The notes beneath the pieces are model-generated. The model was not told the DNA's origin and made no database searches. It saw nothing but the letters and a program-made list of their open reading frames with translations. 64,000 nucleotides of DNA from Timema cristinae (Eukaryota > Arthropoda > Insecta > Phasmatodea > Timematidae): assembly GCA_039000515.1 (NCBI GenBank), contig JBCFYV010011135.1, positions 13,654,376 through 13,718,375 of the forward strand, written 5' to 3'. Within the stretch, counting starts at the first letter, position 1. Every line of letters begins with the position of its first letter. Shown piece after piece: positions 58,801 to 64,000 of the stretch. The position numbers were made by a program, and so were the translations under genes.

Positions 58801-59533
58801 GAGAACCATACAGATATACCCAACTATTTCAAAATGTTAGGTTCCAGACAGCTGCCGTAAAATGAATTATTGGTGTTTTTTTCATATGTCGATGCATGTT
58901 TTGTATTACAATAATCATATATATGCATAATTGATATAACTTAAGTATCTATTATTAAAATAAACAGTTATTAGTTATAAACCATTAGTTCACTTAATTA
59001 ATGTAATTACTAACGTATGTGGAGGCAATATTTTTCTGCCCCACTGCGTTATAGTGCCTTTTTGAGTTATAGGCACAAATTAATTTGGTGGAATGAGGAG
59101 GAAGGTAGAATTTCTGAATAAATGTGCCCACATTTATGTGGAGGGAGAGTGGGATGGGAAACAATTTAGGGAAAACCTCACTTAGCGCACCTAACCATGA
59201 TTTGACACCCTGATATGCCTGTCACCAGTAATTCAGTGTAACATAAGAGTCAATCGTTAGACTATTCGACCATTGCTGGTGGTAAAGAGGGTAGTATGAC
59301 CTGTTACAGAAACCACTTACCTTGATATAGTTTTGACACGTCGATAGGGGCAGACCCACCAGACTGACACCATTAATGGCGATGATCTGGTCCCCGATGT
59401 TCAGCTGGCCGCAACGGGCTGCCGCACCAGCAGGGGCCAGGTTGGCGATAACCACGGTTGGCAGCATCGATCCCCAGCCAGATTCTACTATTACAACACC
59501 TAGGATTTCCCCTTTAGCTTTAGGCACAACCAC
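52319..59533 (-). CDS. APBA: X11/Mint adaptor (APBA family), last four exons: PDZ1-PDZ2
   Basis: X11/Mint proteins (C. elegans lin-10) are neuronal PTB-PDZ-PDZ adaptors that bind the APP cytoplasmic tail, Munc18 and synaptic cargo. Four minus-strand exons join in phase 0: 59533-59321, 54751-54632, 53506-53366 and 52389 to about 52319. Together they give PDZ1 ([35 protein letters not shown]) and PDZ2 ([31 protein letters not shown]), then the tail [13 protein letters not shown]. The order and content match the vertebrate family end to end. The PTB domain and upstream exons were not found and probably lie beyond 64000. The last exon has an apparent one-base deletion (see its entry). The introns carry SINEs, LINE pieces, a GA microsatellite and a solo LTR. 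Which APBA paralogue it corresponds to cannot be stated; arthropods usually have one or two X11 genes. Confidence 0.93.
52600..52712 (-). mobile_element. SINE-C tail fragment
   Basis: Only the tail and the first part of the body remain (ctagagatgagtaaggttga), directly beside the GA-microsatellite region. Confidence 0.5.
52801..52857 (+). repeat. (GA)n microsatellite
   Basis: An almost pure GA run of about 57 bp in the last X11 intron. It generates spurious long ORFs on both strands. Confidence 0.97.
52966..53267. mobile_element. Solo LTR in X11 intron
   Basis: A 302-bp block begins TGTGGCGTGCG and ends GCATAGCACA (TG...CA, imperfect short inverted ends). It is flanked by 4-bp duplications caat at 52962-52965 and 53268-53271. 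It is GC- and CpG-richer than its surroundings and contains tataaac near 53177 (TATA-like) and attaaa near 53231 (poly-A-like). No internal region or second LTR is present, so it is a recombination remnant of an LTR retrotransposon. The clade is unknown. Confidence 0.82.
53366..53506 (-). CDS. APBA: X11/Mint exon: PDZ2 core
   Basis: This 47-codon exon runs from ATC at 53506 (acceptor ccctgcag) to GAG at 53366 (donor GTAAGC). It encodes [18 protein letters not shown], then [20 protein letters not shown] and NLLATSVGE. It is near-identical in content to PDZ2 of vertebrate Mint proteins, and both ends are in phase 0. Confidence 0.95.
54632..54751 (-). CDS. APBA: X11/Mint exon: end of PDZ1, start of PDZ2
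   Basis: This 40-codon exon runs from AAC at 54751 (after ttccag) to GTG at 54632 (before donor GTTAGT). It encodes [20 protein letters not shown] then [20 protein letters not shown]. The VKL strand closes PDZ1 and [10 protein letters not shown] is the PDZ2 binding loop. Both ends are in phase 0. The donor GTTAGT is weaker than GTAAGT but is the only one that fits the family alignment. Confidence 0.93.
54865..55121 (-). mobile_element. SINE-A with 12-bp duplication, in X11 intron
   Basis: A near-consensus copy is inserted 114 bp 5' (in the sense of the gene) of the X11 exon at 54632-54751. The duplication ataattataata occurs at 54853-54864 and 55122-55133. Confidence 0.88.
55205..55425 (+). 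repeat. Dispersed repeat pair, copy 1
   Basis: Shares cctcctgatgagttccgata, gattgattttattcaggag and tctttgtccagtggcagcaa with 60996-61210 in the same orientation. Family unknown. Confidence 0.7.
55488..55716 (-). mobile_element. SINE-C
   Basis: The tail ttactatccatttggatttt, body and B-box region gaccgggattcgaaccccga are clear. The head is reduced to accttagaccattcaaccac. Confidence 0.75.
55848..56105 (-). mobile_element. LINE-3 3' end with (ATT)n tail
   Basis: The minus strand encodes [20 protein letters not shown] followed by ARN and a stop. The terminal sequence gaccacaggctagaaacaa and an (ATT)n run (55821-55840) come next. These last bases are shared with SINE-D. Confidence 0.82.
56655..56793 (-). 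mobile_element. SINE-D, body fragment
   Basis: Body sequence (ctggttaggcctgtcgtagc; acaacatccagtccccgtct) ends at the insertion point of the truncated SINE-B. A poly-C tract (about 56637-56652) marks its other side. Confidence 0.72.
56794..56989 (-). mobile_element. 5'-truncated SINE-B with 11-bp duplication
   Basis: Only tail and body are present; the tRNA-like head is missing. The perfect duplication tcatatacact at 56783-56793 and 56990-57000 shows that the truncation happened at insertion, as in incomplete target-primed reverse transcription. Confidence 0.88.
57005..57460 (+). mobile_element. LINE-3 3'-end fragment
   Basis: Broken frames ([32 protein letters not shown]) end in the LINE-3-type terminal motif cagccacgggttagaaacag near 57431-57450. 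Confidence 0.72.
58128..58386 (+). mobile_element. SINE-A with 13-bp duplication
   Basis: This copy has a near-intact head (gcctcggtggcgtagttggc; B box ggttcgaatc) and tail. The flanking duplication ttatatag(a/t)aatt at 58115-58127 and 58387-58399 has one mismatch. A SINE-B begins only about 18 bp downstream. Confidence 0.9.
58417..58697 (+). mobile_element. SINE-B, full length, with 12-bp duplication
   Basis: The head gtgacctggtggtctaaggg, body and tail end in (TAA)n. The perfect duplication aactgtgttcat lies at 58405-58416 and 58698-58709. Confidence 0.92.
59035..59280 (-). mobile_element. SINE-C abutting the X11 PDZ1 exon donor
   Basis: A decayed SINE-C (gggaaacaatttagggaaaa; gttagactattcgaccattg) ends about 40 bp below the donor of the exon at 59321-59533. 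Confidence 0.62.
59321..59533 (-). CDS. APBA: X11/Mint exon: PDZ1 core
   Basis: This 71-codon exon starts at GTG (59533) after acceptor cttacag and ends at AAG (59321) before donor GTAAGT. It encodes [20 protein letters not shown] through LSTCQNYIK. The unusual PDZ1 carboxylate-binding loop ([13 protein letters not shown]) and the helix-flanking [16 protein letters not shown] are diagnostic of X11/Mint PDZ1. Both exon ends fall between codons. Confidence 0.95.
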
Positions 59534-60339
59534 CTGTAAGACACAGAACTATTGAGGGGCTCAGTGCAGCACCAACCTATGCCTCAAATAAAATATTAAC
59601 ATTAAACAAATATGAATAAATACATAAAAAAATACATAAAAAAGGTGGTAACTGATGCTTACTTTGTTTATTTAAGTGCAGTGAGATAGTATTTTGATTG
59701 AGTTAAAGACCCACACTGGTTGGTGAAGGTTTGATTTCACGGCAATTTTTAATCAATTTCGTAAAAAAAAAAACTATCTTCATTAAAAATGGTAGGACAT
59801 GGTTATGTAGCAGCAAGCTTTAGTCCTGTCTCTTATTGTGTATAATATTTTGTAAACAAAACATAATCGTATTGTGTACTCTGTGTCGCCATTTTTATCA
59901 CTGTTCTTTTGTTACTATTACTTGTCTTTGCTTGTTCGGTGTCCATAACCCAGTCTGTTCAAATTGTTCTAAAGTCTTAACCAATACATAACGTTTTTAT
60001 ATCAGTTAACAAATGTGTCTTTTATATTTTAATCAACACAAAGTAATCTGAATAACTTTAACAAAAATTGAACTTTGAGTCTTCTAAGCTCGTAAATATA
60101 CCAAGTATTTTAAAATAATATTTTAGTCTAGACACAATAACCTTTATTGGTAATAATCAGTAGTGTTATGGAATAGTTAAAATAGTTTATTATGAAAATA
60201 TAAATTTTATTTAAAATAGGCTTTTTTCTAGCTGGGTGGGGCCAAATGTATTTGAGGAAGGTTGATTTTAAGGAGTAAATATAGGATATTGACACCAAAA
60301 TTAAGAGCAAAGGTAAAATGGGGAAATGATGGATGATTG
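59534..60339 (-). other. X11 intron upstream of PDZ1 exon
   Basis: AT-rich; a polypyrimidine-poor acceptor (gtgtcttacag) ends it at 59534. No further exon recognised up to 64000. Confidence 0.55.
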
Positions 60340-60783
60340 TAGGGTGTACTGATGTGGATACCGAGGAATTGTTATCGGGCGATTATTAGTGCATTGACAA
60401 TTACTATGTCGACTAATTGTTTTTTAAAAGTAAATTTAGTTCAAAATATTAGGTAGGAATTTAGTGATCAAAATAATAATAATAAAAAACCCAACTTAGA
60501 TACACATTGCATCTGGATTGTGGGCTATGCAAAGATTACTTAACCAGATAAAGAAAGTTCATATTGTTAATAAAATTAAGAATCTAGTTCCAACTTTAGC
60601 TGGTTATGCATAAAATATCTTTTTCTATTAATAACATTAACTGCTAGTTCTCTTAAGCATATTTCCCATCCCAATAGTTTTGAATAAATAATTGATAATC
60701 GGGATTTATCTGTGTAAATAATCGTAGAATAAACGATTATTTTAAACAACCGATATCAGTTTTACTGAATCAGTACACCTCTA
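60340..60783 (-). mobile_element. hAT-type MITE, copy 2, perfect 8-bp duplication
   Basis: The termini are tagggtgtactgatg and (right end) aatcagtacacctcta. The duplication gatgattg lies at 60332-60339 and 60784-60791. The 8-bp length indicates hAT-like mobilisation. Opposite orientation to copy 1. Confidence 0.88.
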
Positions 60784-60861
60784 GATGATTGCATGACTTT
60801 TGATATGATTATAAGTAAATCAGGGCCCAAAAAGGTTGACCCCCCTCCCCCCCTATGTATA

Positions 60862-60980
60862 AGGTATCACCCTCATAATAGGCTGGACTTTTAGTGGCAA
60901 CAAAATCAAGGTTTGAATCCCAGTCAGGTGTACCGAGTGTATTTTCCCTAAATAATTTTCCAATCTCCTGTGACGAGTGT
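60862..60980 (+). mobile_element. SINE-C, head only
   Basis: Head and B box (aaggtttgaatcccagtcag) and the first body bases (tttccctaaataattttcca). The rest is missing. Confidence 0.58.
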
Positions 60981-60995
60981 GAAACGCACAACACA

Positions 60996-61210
60996 ACTTC
61001 CTAAAAGAGGAAGTTGGGTTGTGGATTTCATACTCTCTCCTGATGAGTTCAGATAGAATGAAACCTAGGCCGGAGATTGGGCGGTAGCTATTGATTTTAT
61101 TTAGGAGGTTGCCATTACCTCTTTGTCCAGTGGCAGCAGTGTAAAATGTGTTCTTTTAATTGTACAAGCCATATTGTGTTCATCCTTTTATATGTTTCTA
61201 TCCACTTTAC
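60996..61210 (+). repeat. Dispersed repeat pair, copy 2
   Basis: Same segments as 55205-55425 (ctcctgatgagttcagatag; ctctttgtccagtggcagca). Preceded by a small hairpin, aacttcctaaaagaggaagt. Confidence 0.7.
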
Positions 61211-61214
61211 TTGT

Positions 61215-62330
61215 ATCTTCTTCCAAATATAAATTAATAATAAATATTTTGTAGATTTCTTCCTCTTCTGTGGATTTGTGCGAGACGAATATCAACTGGA
61301 CATCTTCCATTTTCTTTGGTCATGAGCGTCTTCTTTCATACTTTGCAGCTTCTTCTTTTCTTTATATCTGTTAACATTCCAAACCTCCTTACTTCTTATA
61401 TTTTATCTCTAACTTCCCCTCCACGATCTTCTTCATCGAACAATCCCTACATAGTGTGTGGCCCAAACACATGCTTTTCTCTTCATTATCATCCTTATAA
61501 GGCTCCTTTCATCTCCTACCCTCCTCAACTCTTCGTCATTCCTCACCCTATCCATCCATTTCACCTTCTAAACTCTTTCCACAACCACATTTCAAAACCA
61601 TTGTTCCCTCTTTCATGCATCACCACTCTCCCCGCAAAACACCTTGAAAATCTTTTTCTTAACTCAATCTGTATTCTTCCCACTGTAGGAAATCACCTCA
61701 CCCTTCCATATGCTTCGTTCTTCATAGCTAGCCCGCTTTTAACTTCCTCCGTACAGTGTCCATTCCAAGTCACCAGACTTCCTAAATATTTGAACGACCA
61801 TACTTGTTCTAGTTTTTTCCCTTCGATAAATATAACAACATTGCCTTCTTCCCTTACAACTATCATCACTTTCGTCTTACCGATGTTTACCTTCATTCAA
61901 AATTCCTTTCACACTCATTCATCATTTGCCGCAGTTCTTCCTTCGACTCTGCCAACAAAGCTTGATCATCCAAATAATTAATGGTTTTTAGTCGTTTTAT
62001 GCCTACTATAATGTCTCGTGACCTTTCTAGAGCCTTCTCTGTCAACATTTCAGCTGGTGACATACAACACCCCTGTCCCTCCTCTCTTCCATTCATTCCT
62101 CCTCCATTCTCATTACCACTTTCCGTCCGTGTATGGCTGCTTTATCAGTCTTCTATCTCTCCAATCTATACCAATGTTTCTCAAAATCTGCAGTAGCATA
62201 TTACAATCCACGCGATCAAACACTTTCACTCAGTCAATAAAACAAACATACATTTCCCTGCTTACTTCCAAAACTCCTTCTGCTAGCTAGATATCTATGA
62301 GCATCATTACCGAGTGTTTATTTTTATTCT
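61215..62330 (-). mobile_element. LINE-4 relic: reverse transcriptase
   Basis: On the minus strand INYLDDQALLAESKEELRQM (YADD box changed to YLDD), NECERNFE, MKVNIGKTKVMIVVRE and FKYLGSLVTWNGHCTEEVKS give the reverse transcriptase C-motif through thumb region. A decayed C-terminal part follows down to about 61300. A 221-residue plus-strand ORF here is only its antisense. Confidence 0.8.
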
Positions 62331-62494
62331 TTTTCTGAATTTATTTTTAATTTTTGTTTTAGTGATGTCTTTATATTTTGGTTGAACTCCTACAAATGTT
62401 AAAAGACCTTTCTCAAGTTTTATAGCTAAATAAATAATGTATTGTGTAGCTAATCATACAAGATGAATGTTTGTGACTTGTTCCTAATGATTAT

Positions 62495-62715
62495 GATTTT
62501 TTCCGCCATGCGTCCCTTACTAGGTATATATGGATATTAAGGGTAGGAAGGTTGAATTTAGAGAAAATATACCCATTTTTGGCGCGCGGGGGGGGGGGAA
62601 GAAAGTGGAAAAACATCGATACATCCAACAGGGATTCAAACCGGGTTCTTCTAATCATCCCATAGGCAGGCCAATTTATTGAGAGAGTGAAGTCTTAAGC
62701 GCTGGATGACTTTAG
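62495..62715 (-). mobile_element. SINE-C, decayed
   Basis: The tail motif, body and B-box region (acagggattcaaaccggg) are readable. A poly-G tract interrupts the body at 62588-62598. Confidence 0.55.
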
Positions 62716-62937
62716 CTGAGCTTTATAATGTAATGCTTGTGGTGAGCATTGCCAGGGAGCTTGCAATGACCAGAAAATGCACCACGATGTACATTTTGTT
62801 CACAGTGAAAGCTTTCATTGTTAGCTTGACAAGTTAAACTATGACCCTATCATATAAGCTGCGGAAATAAGGTAAGCAGAGTAAACAAAGTGTAGATGTG
62901 CGACGATAATCATGCAACACACAAATCAAACAATTTT

Positions 62938-63150
62938 TTTTATCATGTCTTACTACCCCTTCAGGTTATATGCTTATGTACTAACTACATTATTAATGGT
63001 TTCAAGGGTGAGGTAGGTTATATTTATAAGTGTACCCATATTTGCATAACGAGAGAGTGGAAAACCATTTTGTAAAAACCACCCTCAGTACACCCGAGTG
63101 AGATTCGAACCGTGATCTTGCTTTCATCAACAGTCTAGTCCACAAAATAA
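62938..63150 (-). mobile_element. SINE-C
   Basis: The tail atcatgtcttactacccctt, body gaaaaccattttgtaaaaac and B-box region gagtgagattcgaaccgtga are clear. The head is shortened. Confidence 0.72.
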
Positions 63151-63370
63151 TTAACTATTAGTTATTTAACTCCTTAGTCCTTGAATATTTTTTCATCCAT
63201 TGTGGTTCATTAAAAAATAAAATTTTGTATCATGATATCATTATAAGAATGAAAAATTTATGCTTCAGTAGAAATAGCTAGCTATCCCCTCCCAACACAA
63301 CCATTTCAAGCTTATTTATAGTGCCTCACTGGAAATGTGTAATTTTCAACTAATAATAATATTTTTTTTT

Positions 63371-63640
63371 TTAATAATAATATATAATAATATATTTAGC
63401 ACCGCGTCTTACTACCCATTCGGGTTATACGCTTTAGGTACTAATTAGCTAATGGATTAGGAATGAGGAATGTTGAATTCGAGGAAGTGAACCCGTATTT
63501 GCGTAGAGGGAGAGTGGAAAACCATTTAGGAAAAACCACCCCCAGTTCATCCGACCGAGATTCGAACCTCGATCTCCCCGTCCTCAGCAGTTGAGCTCAA
63601 CACGACAAGCGCGTTAGCCAACTACGCCACCGAGGCGGGT
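63371..63640 (-). mobile_element. SINE-A
   Basis: A full copy from the AAT/TAA-rich tail to gccaccgaggcgggt. Sequence is close to consensus, so it is one of the younger copies. Confidence 0.87.
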
Positions 63641-63889
63641 TCAACTATATAGAAAAAGAGGATACAAAGTTCATTGCCTAGATTATCTTCTCATTCAAAC
63701 ATTGTGATATTAATGAAATTTTAAAATTTCGATACTTCAATAGTAATTTTATCATGTACACAACATAACTGCTACATTACATACTTTACAAAACCAAATG
63801 GCTAAATGTGTTTGTAATAATGTATATATTGTTTCATCAATAAAGGTATCAGGGGATTGCAGAACATGTTGGGCGTATTAGTGGTCTAC

Positions 63890-64000
63890 CGTGACCTGGC
63901 GGTCTAGGGATAAGGTGTCGGACTTCTGTGCTGGGGTCCGGGGTTCAATCCTCGGTCCCAGAACAAATTTATCTGATTACCGAACCCTTCCTTCACCTCT
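63890..64000 (+). mobile_element. SINE-B, cut by window edge
   Basis: The head and first part of the body (gtgacctggcggtctaggga; ggggttcaatcctc; ccttccttcacctct) run off the right edge. Confidence 0.85.

Noticed and set aside
61316..61981. 221-residue plus-strand ORF
   Set aside because: It is antisense to the LINE-4 reverse transcriptase relic, has a low-complexity S/P/L/F composition and shows no recognisable domain.
62740..62830. Possible exon (minus strand, reading CEQNVHRGAFSGHCKLPGNA)
   Set aside because: No splice sites or family match. It looks like part of an unclassified repeat.
59534..64000. PTB-domain exon of X11/Mint
   Set aside because: I searched the minus strand for the expected phrases before PDZ1 (such as EMYNDDLIHFS) and found none. 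The exon is probably beyond the right edge.

Overview
This is an AT-rich, repeat-crowded piece of an animal nuclear genome. Genes are sparse and split by introns, most of the sequence is decayed transposable elements, and there are no bacterial-style operons. A short TTAGG-type telomere motif near 1.59 kb, an arthropod-type interspersed repeat near 39.46 kb and the kinds of LINE relic present point to an arthropod. That placement is an inference; the species cannot be named from the sequence alone.

Three host genes can be supported. (1) The first coding exon of COP9 signalosome subunit 2 (CSN2/COPS2/alien) lies on the minus strand at 8944-8997. Its remaining exons are presumably beyond the left edge, so about 1-8943 is read as its first intron. 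(2) A complete, uninterrupted Ubc13/UBE2N (bendless) ubiquitin-conjugating enzyme lies on the plus strand at 17258-17713, possibly with a non-coding 5' exon near 16.0-16.16 kb. (3) The last four exons of an X11/Mint (APBA, lin-10) adaptor lie on the minus strand between 59533 and 52319. They encode the tandem PDZ1-PDZ2 module. All visible junctions are in phase 0, but the last exon carries an apparent one-base deletion that cuts off the conserved C-terminal PVYI tail.

The rest is layered mobile DNA. At least four tRNA-derived SINE families are present, here called A, B, C and D. A, B and C share one 3' tail, while D shares its 3' end with a LINE family in the same window (LINE-3). Several LINE relics retain readable reverse transcriptase motifs. 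DNA transposons with both ends visible include a mariner-like element with TA duplications (34809-35375), an element with perfect 6-bp duplications (25751-26378), a hAT-type element with perfect 8-bp duplications (60340-60783) and its sister (43195-43588), a larger hAT-type element with a nested SINE (32922-33642), a FLYWCH/MULE transposase relic flanked by fields of TTCGAAA motifs (22.8-25.4 kb), and a 1.37-kb inverted-repeat element (14625-15996). A solo LTR with 4-bp duplications (52966-53267) sits in an X11 intron. Tandem repeats include a 30-bp minisatellite (3.0-3.7 kb) and a 46-bp minisatellite that grew out of the coding end of a LINE (44.4-45.0 kb).

No prokaryotic system, CRISPR array, rRNA or functional tRNA gene was found. 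The most informative items are the X11 frameshift, the SINE/LINE tail relationships, the LINE-derived minisatellite and the MULE termini.
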